Source of the DNA: Adenophora triphylla var. japonica
Taxonomy: Eukaryota > Streptophyta > Magnoliopsida > Asterales > Campanulaceae
Assembly (NCBI GenBank): GCA_022495995.1
Contig: JAFEMH010002504.1
Span: 154,501-218,500, forward strand
DNA: 64,000 nt
Direction: 5' to 3'
Numbering within the stretch: the first letter of the stretch is position 1; each line of letters starts with the position of its first letter. Shown in pieces: positions 32,144-44,437 of this stretch. The position numbers and the translations under genes were made by a program. Below the pieces are notes generated by a model. It was not told where the DNA came from. It saw only the letters and a list, made by a program, of their open reading frames with translations, and did not search any database.

Positions 32144-32614
32144 CTTAGGTATATATAGGGTGAAGGGGGCAGGCAGTTGGTTCAGAAGGAATGATTGAAA
32201 TATACCAACTATTGCACCCTTTCACCTCCTGCACCTCTCTCAATGACGGCTGACATGAGGGTTTTTAATGTTCATGTTCCCTTAGCATTAAATGCTCTTA
32301 ATTTTAAAATAAACGAGAGAAAACATTTGCAAAAATACCCTTATGTCAAAATAAGGACTAAAAATAAATAAAAGAATTTGAACATTTTTTTTAAGTAATA
32401 AGGATAAGACATAAATAGACAGAATTTACTCTTGTTGAAACGCGGTTTTGATTCAAGCGGTCTGACTGCATCAAGCGGTTTGGAATTGGCGGTTGGATGC
32501 AGGCGGTTGGACAACTTGCGATTTTGGTATAGGCGGTTTCAACATAAGTGGTCTCAATCCTTAAGAGTTTCATCTGAAACTCAACAAACAAGTTAGCAAA
32601 TAAAAAGTAAGGAA
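32144..32614 (-). other. Spacer between RNase H and the env-like ORF of E
   Basis: Non-coding. It contains a dense GCGGTT cluster at 32440-32545 and probably the promoter or splice acceptor for the extra ORF; neither can be pinned down. Confidence 0.5.
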
Positions 32615-34190
32615 TCATTTAAGTTCAAGCATACCCATTTCTCCTCTGAGGAATGAAAACCTCTTGGAGTCAAGAGCCTTGGTGAGGATGTCAGCAATCT
32701 GGTTGTCTGTCCCCACGTACTCTAAATGGATATTCCTCTTCTCCACATGGTCTTTGAGGAAATGATACTTGATATCAATATGCTTGGTCTTGGAATGCAT
32801 GACAGGATTGTTGGAGACTGAAATTGTTGAAGTGTTGTCACACATGATAGGGCAATTTCCTTCATGGATTCCATAGTCCACCAAGCTATTTGCTTCATCC
32901 GGAGGATTTGACGGCAACAACTACCCGGCAATATACTCGGCCTCTGTGGTTGACACGGCGAAGCTTGCTTCTTGCTGGCCCAAGCAACTAGTCTATTCCC
33001 AAGGAAATGACAAGTACCACTAGTGCTTTTCCTATCAATAGTACAAGCTGCATAATCTGCATCTGAATAACCTACAAGATCGAAGTTCGAATCTTTGGAG
33101 TACCAAAGTCCAAGGTTAGTGGTTCCAGATAAATAGCGGATTATACGCTTGACTGCAATTAGATGTGCTTCTCTAGGATCTGCTTGATAGCGAGCACATA
33201 CACAGACACTAAACATGATATATGGCCTACTAGCAGTTAAATAGAGTAATGAGCCGATCATACCTCGATATAAAGTTTGATCAACTTTCTTACCTTTTAG
33301 ATCATTATCTAGCTTATTGTCGGTGGCCATAGGAGTATCATATTCTTTAGCATTTTCTAATTCAAACTTCTTTATCAACTCCTTGGTATATTTGGCTTGA
33401 CTGAGGAAAATACCTTCTTCGCATTGCTTGATTTGAAGCCCGAGGAAGAATGTTAATTCTCCCATCATGCTCATCTCAAACTTGCTTTTCATTAGCTTCT
33501 CGAAACGCTTACAAAGTAACTCATTAGTAGAACCAAAAATAATATCATCGACATATATTTGAACAAGTAAAGTATGCTCATTATATTTGGCAATAAAAAG
33601 AGTTGTATCAATTTTACCGCGTTTAAATCCTTTTTCTAGTAAAAATTTAGAAAGATTCTCATACTATGCCCTTGGAGCTTGCTTAAGTCCATACAAAGCC
33701 TTCTGGAGTTTGTAGACATGATTGGGAAATTTGGAGTCTTCAAATCCAGGCGGTTGGGCAACATATACTGTCTCTTGCAGTTCACCGTTGAGGAAAGCAC
33801 TCTTCACATCCATTTGATATAACTTGAAATGCTTGAAAGAGGCGTAGGCTAAGAAGATCCTAATAGCTTCCAATCTTGCAACTGGAGCAAAGGTTTCATC
33901 ATAATCAATTCCTTCTTCTTGCCTATATCCTTGTGCTACCAACCTTGCTTTATTCCTAGCGATGCTTCCATTCTCGTCCATCTTATTCCTAAACACCCAC
34001 TTAGTTCCTATCACTCCTTGATCCTGAGGTCTAGGCACCAAAGTCCAGACCTTGCATCTTTCAAACTGGTTGAGTTCCTCTTGCATAGCAACGACCCAAC
34101 TGGAATCTTGGAGTGCTTCATCAATCTTCTTGGGTTCAACTTGAGATAGTAAGGAAGTATGCTCATCATAGTTCGATCACCTTGTTTGAA
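32615..34190 (-). pseudogene. Copia reverse transcriptase and RNase H of E
   Basis: RT starts with [20 protein letters not shown], runs through [17 protein letters not shown] and [15 protein letters not shown] to [10 protein letters not shown], where a TAG at about 33664-33666 replaces the usual Trp. It then has IYVDDIIFGS near 33555, MSMMGELTFFLGLQIKQ (a typical Sirevirus variant), and RNase H with GYSDADYA, IMCDNTSTI and HIDIKYHFL, ending ADILTKALDSKRF. A frameshift near 32925 breaks the RNase H. Confidence 0.9.
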
Positions 34191-35990
34191 CACGAAAACG
34201 GATCACCTATCACATTAGAGAGAGGGTGGCTGGCGACTTCACGAACCTCCGGGGGTAAGTCTGGTTGGACGTGAGGTTTCTTTGAAGATCTTCAATTGGA
34301 ACATCGTTAGATCCTTCAGCGAAGTCATGGAATGTAAGTTGACGAAGAGGTTCTATAAGTTTGGATAGGGAATTCTCAACTTCTTCTTCCCTTGGAGTTG
34401 CATACGGAATGGGAATTTCGGGTGCGGTTTCAAACGTGCGGTTTGAGGGAATGTCGGTTGAGGGTCTTTGGATTTTGCGGTTGAGGTTCGGGTGCGGTTT
34501 GAGAGGGTTCACTGTTTCATTATGCTCAACAAAATCATCGGCAACATTTGGAGGCAAATGTGGCTCAAGGAGAGAATGCTCATCGAAAGTAACATGGACA
34601 GACTCAACTATTTTTAAACTAGTTTTATTGAAAACACGAAAAGCTTTTGAATGTTTAGCATACCTAACAAAAATACCTTCGTCGGCCTTGGCTTCGAATT
34701 TACCTCTATTTTCTCTTCCGTTGTAGAGGATAAAGCATTTTCAGCCAAAGATCTTGAAGAATGCAATGTTGGGGGTTCTTCCTCGCCAAAGCTCATAGGG
34801 AGTCTTGTTATAGGTTTTGTTGATGAGGGTGCGGTTCTGAGTGAAGCATGCTGTGTTGATTGCTTCGACCCGGAAATGCGAGCAGCTTGGCTTCAGAAAT
34901 CATTGTCTTTCCAGCCTCAATCAACGTCCTGTTCTTCCTTTCCACAAGCCCATTTTGTTGTGGAACACCAGCTGTTGAGAAATTGTGATCAATCCCATGG
35001 TCATCACAATACTGAGCAACACCGTTGTTCTTGAATTCTATTCCATTATCTGATCGAACACTAACGATGTCGTCTTCTTTTTGAGTTTGGAGCCGTCTAA
35101 AAAGTGCGGTGAGAATCTCATAGCAATCATCTTTGGAAATCATCATCTCAACCCACGTATATCTTGAATAATCATCCACCACCACTAAAGTATATCTACT
35201 TCCTCCAATGCTGGCAGTGGTTACGGGTCCAAACAAATCTATGTGAAGCAGTTGTAAGCATCTTGAAGTTGATGGAGCGGTCTTGCTGGTGAAAGACGAA
35301 GCGGATTGCTTACCAAGGCGGCATGCCTTTGCATTTCTCTGGATGGTGGTCAGCCACTTTGGGTAAACCACGAACGAGGTTTTCCCTACCAATCTTTGCA
35401 AGATACTTGAAGTTCAAGTGGCTCAACCTCTTGTGCCATAGCCAACTATTTTCGCTCACATTTTTAGCTACAAAACAGAGATTAGTAATACTACATGCAG
35501 AATTTAGATCAATAATGTAAATATTACTCTTACGAATCCCTGTGAGTAGGGTGACTCCGGAAATGCTATCTTTGATAAAGCAGTTTGATGACGTGAAGTT
35601 GCAAAGCATTCCTTTGTCGCAGAATTGAGAAATTGAAAGGAGGTTGTGCTTGAGTCCTTCAACAAGAGAAACCTTCTCAATGGTTAGGTTTCCTCTCCTT
35701 ATAACACCATATCCAATGGTCTTGCCTTTGTTGTTGTCACCAAAGGTTACAGACGGACCACTTGCTTCAATGACATCTTCAAGTAATGATCTATCTCCAG
35801 TCATATATCTTGAGCGTACCCTTTGTCGAGATACCATTCATTTTCCTTGGAGTGACCGGCCATTAAGCGAGAGGACCTAAAATGTAAACATTAAGAACGA
35901 GGTCCCCCTTTATTCCTTGGGTCTGAAGTTAGCAACCCTTCATGACCCACACTGTTTGACGAAGGAGGTTTTACTCTTCCTGGCATTGGA
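34191..35990 (-). pseudogene. Copia protease and integrase of E
   Basis: The protease region near 35840 reads WYLDKG where WYLDSG is expected, followed by a small insertion that shifts frame; the active site is therefore lost. Next come the GAG-pre-integrase zinc region (LWHKRLSHLNFKYL), a frameshift near 35320, and the integrase core with HIDLFGPV, VRSDNGIEF and QQNGLVERKNRTL, so all three acidic residues are kept. The linker to RT (34210-34560) is Pro-rich and shifted. Confidence 0.88.
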
Positions 35991-36033
35991 TGTGAACCGC
36001 AAAAGGCATTCTGCAGCCTTGTGACCTAAACCA

Positions 36034-38250
36034 TCACACAGAGCATTTATAAAAGCTATAAGCATCATGAGGTTTTACTAACTCCTTACTCTTCTTAGGA
36101 GTTGCATGCGGTTTGGGAGGAGCGGTTGCAGCCTTGACAAAGGGAACTGGCTTTGATTTGACCACGTATTTTCTAGGAACGCTATTCCTGCTTTTGAAGG
36201 CAGGAGGAGCGGTCGAAGAAGATGCGCGGTCAGTCTTGGAGTTGCCAGCACCACCTGTTCCACCAGAAGCGGTTGGAGCAGGGATACGGCCAATTCCATA
36301 AGCCATTTCCTCTGAAGCTACACTCTCAGAATCCTTTGGCTTCATCTGAGAGTTCTTCCCATATTGTTTCCCTTTTGGGTAAACATAATTAATTTGTTGT
36401 CCTTTACCCTTAGAGTTTTCATGCTTCCTCTTAGGAATTTCTTTAGTTAGTTTTAAAATTTCCTCATCCTTTTCACAACAGGATGCACACTTCTCCTCTT
36501 CACCAGATCCAAATCCCAGACCATCCTTAATTCCACTGGGAATTTGGGTGTCTATGATTTGATCCATGGTGACTTTTGACTTTGTCCACCCATCAATGAT
36601 CTTTTGGAGATCGAGTTTCTGGGCAACTAGGTCATCATTACGGAGTTGAAGTGCAGCAACCTTAGTTTCGAGGATGCGGTTTTGATCAGCAAGAGGAGTC
36701 ATTCTTTTGATTTGGTCCTTAAGATTTGAAATTTCAGACCTCATCACAGTTTTCTCCGTCTTGTACTGAGAAATCTCATCATTAGCTAAGCTTAAGGCTT
36801 TCTTAAGATTAGAGAATTTGTGGATCATCACTTCAGCTTCCTTAAACATCCTTTCGTGTTCCGAGGGAGAAACTTCTTCCACCACCTTTTTCAAAATTTT
36901 CTTCTTTGGAATTGCTTTTGAAGGTGGAGCATTTACAGGAGGAAAAATGGAACGTGAATACGAGCAATTTCCTATCTTAATGCTAGGAGTAAGTTTGATA
37001 TTTTCATCCAACTTAAAATTTGGAAGTTTTGCAGAAACCTCTTCTTCGTCCATATCTTGCAACTCAACTAACTCAGAATTTGACTCATCAGAAGCGTCTG
37101 CAATTAAGCAGAGATTAACCTCTTCGGTTTCATCATCACTTCCATCATCAGAATCCGTTTCAATCCAAGTTGCCAATTCCTTGGAATTCTCTTCCTCCTC
37201 AGCAACCATTCCCTTGCGACGAGAAAATTTCGCAGGAGAGGTTTTCTTTTTCATGTATTCGTATTTGGGCTGTGGACACTCAGATGCAAAGTGACCAGGT
37301 TTCCTACAGTTGTAGGAAACTAGATCACTCTTTTTGTTTGTATCTCCAGCCTTAGAAAATGTTGCAGGAGGTTTGCCTTTTAAAAATGTTTTTGTGAAAG
37401 GTTTTGAGGTTTTTCTAAACTTTTGAAATCTTTTCACAAACATGGCAAAATCATCATCATCCATTTCGATGAGTGATGAGGTTGATATGGAAGGATCTGC
37501 GGTTTGATTGGATGTAGATGGTTTCTCCTCTTGTTCCACTACGGACATGGAAAGCGATTTGGTTTTCCCTTCAATCTCTTCAATATGATTTAATTTAAGT
37601 TCATAGACTCTAAGATTGGCGTACAAGTTACTTAACGACCAAGTACCCAAAACTTTGGAGTCTTCTAGAGAGGTAGCCTTATTAACCCATCTAGAACCTA
37701 AAGCAGATAGGAAAGTCATATTGATTTCCTTATCGGTTAAAGTTTTGCCAAGAGATCTACAAGCATTAACTACCTCAACATAGCGGTCGTAGGTTTGACG
37801 CAAGGTTTCGTTGGATTTTCTGTTGAAGTTGTTGTAGGATCTTTCAACAGCATATAATTTGCTTTCCTTGCATTTGTCATCACCTTCGAGGTAGCTCTCT
37901 ATGGCATCCCACATCTGCTATGCGGTTTTGAGATACATCACCTTCTGAAGAGTTGAAACTGGAAGGGTTCTGAAATGATGTGCCTTGCCTTCTTTGTCAG
38001 CGGCTAATCTCTTCTCTTCATCTGACCACTCATCTTTAGGCTTTTTGACCTCTGGAGTTTCTGTATTGGTGGTTGCATCAGTGTTGGCCTTCATGGAAAC
38101 AAACAGGCCATTGATTACGCACTCCACCAGCATCTCATCAATTGTTTCCAAATGAATGAGCATTCTGCACTTCCAGATGTCGAAGTGGTCTTCGTCCAAG
38201 ATTGGAATGTGTGAATAGTTAACAGTAGTCATTGTCTTTGTGTTTGCCAT
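36034..38250 (-). pseudogene. Copia gag of E
   Basis: It starts at ATG 38250-38248 (ANTKTMTTVNYSHIP after Met). The capsid region includes DIWKCRMLIHLE, MWDAIESYLEGDD and NFNRKSNETLRQTYDRY. A TAG at 37918-37920 interrupts it in frame. The zinc knuckle SYNCRKPGHFASEC has lost its first cysteine. A coiled coil and a long hydrophilic tail follow, typical of the large gag of Sireviruses. It ends at 36034 in what should be a second knuckle. AACCGC hexamers occur in several frames of the coding sequence. Confidence 0.88.
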
Positions 38251-38306
38251 ATTGAATCGGCACACAAGTTGTTAAGCTTGAAAAACAATGGTTTTAAAAT
38301 GTGTTT

Positions 38307-38318
38307 GCTCTGATACCA
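38307..38318 (-). promoter_or_regulatory. Primer binding site of E (tRNA-Met)
   Basis: TGGTATCAGAGC on the minus strand, 2 bp from the 5' LTR edge at 38321. Confidence 0.95.
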
Positions 38319-38320
38319 CT

Positions 38321-39802
38321 TGTTGGTCCCAAAGGTGGCAACAAGGGTAAAAATACAGCTAGAGGGGGGGTGAATAACTGTTACAAATTTTTTGCCCTCG
38401 ATTTAAAACAAAACCTCTACGCTTACAAAACCTCTTGCAGTGTATAAGAAACTGCAAGTAGAGTTGTAAAATGCACAGCAGAATATTTGAAGATACAAGC
38501 GGTTTTGAGGGGCGGTTTTGATAAGCGGTTTTAGTGCAATTTTCTGAGCAGTTGTAAAACTGAAAGTGAGGTTTGACAATGTTAACTCCAAACACAATTT
38601 CACAATAATGGATATCTAAATAAAGATCAAACAGAGAGAAATGTAGATAATCAGTAAGCACAAGAAATATAAATGCAGAAAGTAAGAACACAATATTTGG
38701 AGTGGTTCAATCGATAAACGATCTACGTCCACTACCAAGATGGTTAGTCTTGGATTTCTAAGAGAGATTTTATATTGAGTATGAGAGATTACAAAGTACA
38801 ATGAGTAATACTCAGATCTAAAATCTTTTCTATGAAGAACAAATCCTAAGACTATAACCAGTGTATCTCAAGTGATTAATCTATGTGATTAAACAAGTGA
38901 GGTGTGTGTGTGAGAACAAGATCAAGGCTCTTTAAATCTTTGAGATGTAGAGCACAATGATTCTTGAATGTGTTAAGGCTTGATTTCTGGGCTGGGAAAT
39001 ATTTCTTGAAGTATGAAGATGAAGATTCAAAGGACTTATGAATTTCTGGGCAGAGCTTCAGCTTCTTATGAACTCACAGCAAATCAATTTCTCAAGCAAT
39101 CTTCAAATGGTGAAGATTGGGGGTATTTATACCCAAGCATCTCAAATATAGTCGTTGGACACAGCTGTTGTAAGTACAGTCCTTGATGCTTTCCCATTGG
39201 TCCACAGCAACCACTTTTGTCCTTTTGGAACTGTTGATGCAGGTAAAGCTGATCAGGCTACAGCTGCAAGCAATAAGGTTAGGACACCTGTAACCTTTTC
39301 AAGATCCTTGCAGATCTTCTCTGACATTGAATCACGTGACAAGATATGGCGGTTGACATTTGATATAGATGACATGGATTCCAACGGTCAATGAGGTTCA
39401 CTTCAAGTCTCAAACATTGGAGCGGTTCTGGTGTGCATGCAGTTGGATATATGCGGTTCCACCAGGAGCGGTTGCAAGGTGCGGTCAAAGTACTAGAACG
39501 GCACAAGTGCGGTTCACTAAGGTTGTTGCACTGAGGAGCTCAAGAAGCGGTTTCAAAGAGGAATTACACAAGCGGTTCTGAAGAGCGGTTTTGAAACAAC
39601 TTGAACTGCAACCCTCAGATCCAATGATTCTTGTGCCAGTCTTCAAGCCTAAATTTAACATATTCTACAAAATGGACTTAGCTAAAAAATTGAAGTCTAA
39701 GCTTCATTACATAGGGTCCTAAAGTCCTTAAAATAGATAGGAGGTTATGGTATCGATCAAATTTAATACAAAATAGGAGGGTTAAAACATGCATACCCAA
39801 CA
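38321..39802 (-). repeat. 5' LTR of E
   Basis: 1482 bp, the partner of 26086-27577. It carries about 11 GCGGTT hexamers and lacks a 14-bp segment with one GCGGTT that is present in the other LTR near 27340. Confidence 0.95.
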
Positions 39803-39807
39803 TCTGC
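39803..39807. repeat. Target-site duplication of E, right copy
   Basis: TCTGC, identical to 26081-26085. Confidence 0.93.
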
Positions 39808-39855
39808 GTAGTTTGACACTACAAGGAGTGCCACGAGATGCACAGTTGGTTTTCT

Positions 39856-41078
39856 TTAGGTGAAGTATCTGCGAAGTTTGCTTTCGTTGACTGGATTCAT
39901 GAATGGATTGCCGTCTAGGTCTGTCAGCTTCATGGCACCTCCGGAGAAGATCTTTTGAACCACTAAAGGGCCGATCCATGTTGGTTCCCATTTTCCCAGT
40001 GGGTTGGTTCGAGTGGGAGGCTTTTCTTTGAGTACCAGATCGCCTTCCCTGATGTCTCGGGACTTGACTTTCTTGTCGAAATCTCTATCCATTCTGCTTT
40101 GGTAGGCTCGGACGTATTCCATGGCCTTTAGTTTCGCTCGTCTAGCAGAGCCAGTTCGTCGTGTCGGCTTCGGAGCCATTCGAATTCGTTGATTTCGTTT
40201 TCCAGCAACACTCGAAGTGAGGGAATTTCTAATTCCACGGATAGTACTGCTTCCATCCCGTATGTCAGGGCGAATGGAGTTTCTCCCGTGGCTGTTCTGA
40301 CTGATGTTCGGTAGCCCCAAAGTGCAAGGTGCAGCTTTTCGGGCCAATCACATCCTCGGGTGGTCATTTTTCGGATGATCCGTTTGAGGGTCTTGTTTGC
40401 TGCTTCTACGGCGCCATTTGTTTGTGGTCAGTAGGGAGATGACTTGTGGCGTGTGATCTTGAATTTGGCCAGCAGTCTGTCGCATTCTCCTTCAAAATGG
40501 GAGCCGTTGTATGATATGACCTTGTTCGGGATGCTGTATCAGCAAATGATGTTTTCCTTGAGGAAGTGTGCGACTTTCTTGGAGGTGAGCACCTTGTAGG
40601 ACTTGGCTTCTACCCATTTTGTGAAGTAGTCGATGGCTACCAAGACGAACTCGTGGCCGTTGCTACCTGGCAGAGCAATTTTATCGATGACGTCGATTCC
40701 CCATGTGGCGAAGGGCTAGGGCGTAGTCATGTAGTAGAGATCCTGAGGAGGTAGATGATTGAGGTTGGAGAACCGTTGACACTTGTCGCAGCTTCGGACA
40801 AAGTGGATGCAGTCTGCCTCCATGGAGATCCAGTAGTAGCCCATCCGAAGAATGATTTGCATCAGGGATCTGGCGTTCATGTGGGGACCGCAAGCCCCAT
40901 TGTGGACTTCGTTCATGAGCTCACTTGCTTTTTCCTGGCTGATGCAGCGTAGGAGCGGTCCCTGGTAGCATTTTTTGTATAGCATGTCTCCAAGGATGAC
41001 AAAGTGAGAGGCGAGGCATTTAAGAGCCATGATGCTCTTAGCTTTGACTCCTTCTTTGCGTTGGCCTTCCTCGTTCAT
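39856..41078 (-). pseudogene. Ty3/gypsy integrase of D
   Basis: The zinc-binding region has EVHNGACGPHMNAR and CDKCQRF. The core has the first Asp in TWGIDVI; the second Asp is replaced by Tyr (SYNGSH, codon at 40511-40513); and the Glu is present in NGAVEAANK. The C-terminal domain ends NESKLRRYFT. Stops interrupt it near 40718, 40540 and 40420, with a frameshift near 40140. The integrase is inactive in this copy. Confidence 0.9.
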
Positions 41079-41099
41079 GAAGGCGGTTTCCCCGTTTTT

Positions 41100-41867
41100 G
41101 AGGTATTAGAAGATCTGGTTGTACCATGGCTCATTGATGGGCTTGGGCTCTGGTTCGATCTCGCAGCAGTAGGCGGGAATTTCTTTTCACCCGACTTTGA
41201 ATGGCTTGATTGCCTTTCCCTCGGGGATCTCTATGAGTGAAGCCAAGGTGGCTAGGGCGTCTGCAAACCGGTTCCAATCTCTAGGCAAGTAGTGAAAGGT
41301 GACCTCTTTGAATTGTGTGATAAGGTCTTCCATGCAGGCGTGGTATTTTTACAAGCCTGGGTCTATTGTTTTCCACCTGTTGGAAACTTGATTGATGATC
41401 AGGGCTGAGTCCCCGTAGACCTCGAGCTTCTGGACGTTCCTTTCGAGTGCGGCCTCTAGTCCGACGGTGCAGGCTTCGTATTCGGCGGCATTGTTAGTTA
41501 CCTCAAAATTTAGCTTTATGGCGATTGGAGTGTGCTCGTCCTTGGGGTCGACCAAGAGCATACCGATGTTGTTTCCTCTTTTGTTGGTCGCTCCATCGAA
41601 GAACAGTTGCCATCGGTTTTCGCTTTCAAGTGCGAAGATTCCTTCGTCTGGAAATTGTGGTTCAGGACCTCGAGCCTCGTCGGTTGGGAAGTTAGCCAGC
41701 TGTTCGGCCATTACCTGTCCCTTGATTGACTTCTGGATCACGTACTTGATGTCAAATTCCGCTAGGAAGAAAGACCATTTGGCGAGCCTCATTGATAGAG
41801 ATGGTTTGTCAAAAAGGTATTTGACGGGGTCAATTTTGGAAACCAAGTGCAGTGTGTGCGACTGCAT
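41100..41867 (-). pseudogene. Second (archaeal-type) RNase H domain of D
   Basis: The domain begins WQLFFDGATNKRGNNIGMLL (first Asp), has NNAAEYEACTVGLEAAL (Glu), YGDSALIINQV (Asp), and, after a stop near 41349-41351, RDWNRFADALATLASL (last Asp). A second RNase H after the gypsy one is a hallmark of Tat-lineage elements. Confidence 0.85.
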
Positions 41868-43933
41868 GTAGTGTCATAATTTTTCGACGACCCATACTAG
41901 AGCTGCGTAGGTTTTCTCGAGGGCTGAGTAGCTGAGTTCGCTGCCTTAAAACTTTCGACTGACGAAGTAGATGGCGTTTTTGACTCGCGACTCCTTCTTT
42001 TCTTGACAGAGCATGGCTCCAAAGGCGGTGTCGGTCACAGTTAGATATAGCAACAGTGGCTTTTCCTCGTGGGGAGGACAGAGGATTGAAGGACACACAA
42101 GGTACGCCTTTATTTCTTCAAAGGCATCTTGGCATTCCGGGTTCCATTCGATGTCTGCATTTTTCTTCATTAGTTTGAAGATTGGCTCGCACATGGAGGT
42201 CAGCGGTGTGAGCGGGCGATATCTTTGCGGGCGGCCCATGAAGCTTTTTACCTCTGTTTGGATTTGCGGTGGTCTCATTTCGATGATGGCCTTGATCTTT
42301 TGAGGATCAACTTCGATGCCTCGCTCGGTGACCATGTATCCTAAGACTTTGCCTCGGCTAACTCCAAATGTGCATTTGGCGGGGTTTAACCTCATTGAGT
42401 GTTTTCGGAGGCAATTGAAGAACTTTCTCAGGTCAGTGAGGTATTGTCCCTCTGATCCCTTTGAGTGGATGATCATGTCATCGACATACACTTCGATCTT
42501 TTTGTGTATCATGTCATGGAAGAGGGCGGTTGCTGCCCGTTGGTAGGTAGCCCCAGCGTTCTTTAATCCAAACGGCATTACCGTGTAGCAGTAAGTTCCC
42601 CAGGGGGTTGTGAAGGCTGTTTTTTCTTGGTCTTCTTCGGCCATCTTGATTTGATTGTAGCCGGCAAACCCGTCCACGAAGGACTTAACCTCTAAATTGG
42701 CTGTAGTGTCTACTAACATGTCAATGTTCGGTAGTGGAAAGTCGTCCTTGGGACTTGCTTTGTTGAGATCTCAGAAATCTACGCAGCAGCGTACTTTTCC
42801 ATTGGCCTTGGTGACCGTGACTATGTTGGAGAGCCATGTCGGGTACTCGATCACCCTTATGAAGCTGACGCGGAGCATCTTTTCGATCTCTTCCTTGACT
42901 TGTAAAGACCATTCTGGCTTGATCCGGCGTAGCTTTTGCTTGATGGGCTTAACCTCGGGATTCAAGGGAATCCGATGTTCTACTATGTTTGGATCTAGTC
43001 CGGGCATGTCTCGGTAAGACCAAGCGAACACGTCCACGAACTCTTTGAGCAGTGCAGTCAATGCATTTTGCTCTGTGCCGGTGAAGAAACTTCCGACTTG
43101 CATCTCTTTTGGCTCTTCAGCAGTTCCCAAATTCACTTTGGTTAAAACCTCCTCGGCAGCTTGGGCCCGGTTTTTCTCTCGTTTGACAACATGCTTAAAG
43201 ATGTGCTTAATGTATTGTTCGTTTAATATGTCTGCTTCTTTATCAAGTGAATCGCTATTAACTATTTGTGTGTTAGTTAATTTATCAGTTGTTAAAGATG
43301 CAATGAGAGGATACTCGGAAAGATCGAAGCTTTCATTAAGAGCATACGGGAGTACATTATTGGCAATGAGTTCGTAATCTTCTGGCGTAAGGCCATCAGA
43401 TGACTCAAGAGACTCGAATTCAAAGATAATGGACTCAGGATGGGCTTTGACACTGGACTCTAGGACGCGAGGGGTCAGACCAAGTTGTTCGATCATGTCC
43501 CTTTTGCTGGCGGTAGGTCCGGAGAAGGTGGCCCAGTTATTGAGTGGCAATGAGCTTGATAGGAGGCGGGGGTCGAAAGGCTTCATGCTGCCGTTCCCGA
43601 TCATGGCTACCTTGAAGTTATTAGAAACAAAATCGATTAGGTCTGGCACCTCGATTTCTTTACTGAAGAGCTGGTGGAGTAGGGGCTCGTTCCAGACATT
43701 GTCTGCAGAGTCTTTCGCTCTTGTCTTGGGCATTGGTAGTTCGAATGCAGACTCGTCCTGCTTGTTGGTGGCAGGGGTGTTGACAGAGAGTTTTTCGAGT
43801 TCTTCCGCCAAAGAGGGGGTTTTCCCGAACCAGAATTCATTGTGAATAGTGGTGGTAGTGGGTTACGACAGAGTTGGTGCGTCGAGAAATGCTCTTCTGA
43901 CTGGATTTGGCTTGAGGCCTCTGAATCTTGCAA
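41868..43933 (-). pseudogene. Ty3/gypsy reverse transcriptase and first RNase H of D
   Basis: The linker starts near 43811. RT includes DVFAWSYRDMPGLDP, QVKEEIEKMLRVSFIR, then TGA at 42771-42773 in place of CGA within the RDLNKASPKDDFPLP motif, FVDGFAGYNQIKMA, YCYTVMPFGLKNAGATYQR and VYVDDMIIHS (catalytic YVDD near 42490), then the RNase H start PLLLYLTVTDTAFGAML and YFVSRKF, with a stop near 41946. Confidence 0.92.
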
Positions 43934-44038
43934 GGTTCTGTTGGAGCTTGTCCACGGTTGTCGGCCAGTTTTGTTTGGCGTTGATCAGCTATGTTCCTTT
44001 TCTGTGTCTTCGTTCAAACTTCCACTTTTCTTTGTGAA

Positions 44039-44437
44039 TTACCTGGTCATGTCGAAGCTGTAAGGGCGGAGATCGGAGATTGCGTGCAAGCCTCTTTTGT
44101 TAGTAGCGGAGCGTTTCCGTGCAGCTTTTCTGTTTTCCGCAGCGTCTTCGAGAGTAGGAATGTATCCTAGGCCATGGAGGGTATTCTGTTCCTTGATCTC
44201 GATGATTTGTTGGGTACCTTGATGGTGTTTTCCCAAACCAAGCCCCGGGATGTAGTTCATGAGCTTCATCATCTTCATTGTGGGAGGGATCTGGTCCCAA
44301 ATCAAAGGTAGGTTTATGTGGCACACCTGGGCTTTTGGGCTTTCGATTGTGAACCCTGTCAGCATCATGCCGTCATTGTCGTGTTTGATCTCCAAGACCG
44401 GGAGACGTTTGTGTCGGTCCCTTTGGTGGTTATGCTG
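44039..44437 (-). pseudogene. Protease-RT linker of D with G-patch-like motif
   Basis: Shifted relative to the protease frame. It contains MNYIPGLGLGKHHQGTQ and LGYIPTLEDAAEN. The GLGLGKHHQG run resembles the G-patch found in some Tat/Ogre polyproteins; this is a similarity by eye. Confidence 0.6.

Larger units (their letters stand above)
26086..39802 (-). mobile_element. Element E: complete Sirevirus-like Copia retrotransposon
   Basis: Two LTRs (26086-27577 and 38321-39802), TG/CA ends, TSD TCTGC (26081-26085, 39803-39807), tRNA-Met primer site, polypurine tract, gag, PR-IN-RT-RH, and a long spliced extra ORF between RNase H and the 3' LTR in the position of the Sirevirus env-like gene. The LTRs differ at roughly 35 sites by eye plus a 14-bp indel (about 97-98% identical), so the insertion is fairly recent. 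It is saturated with the hexamer AACCGC on its sense strand. Confidence 0.95.
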
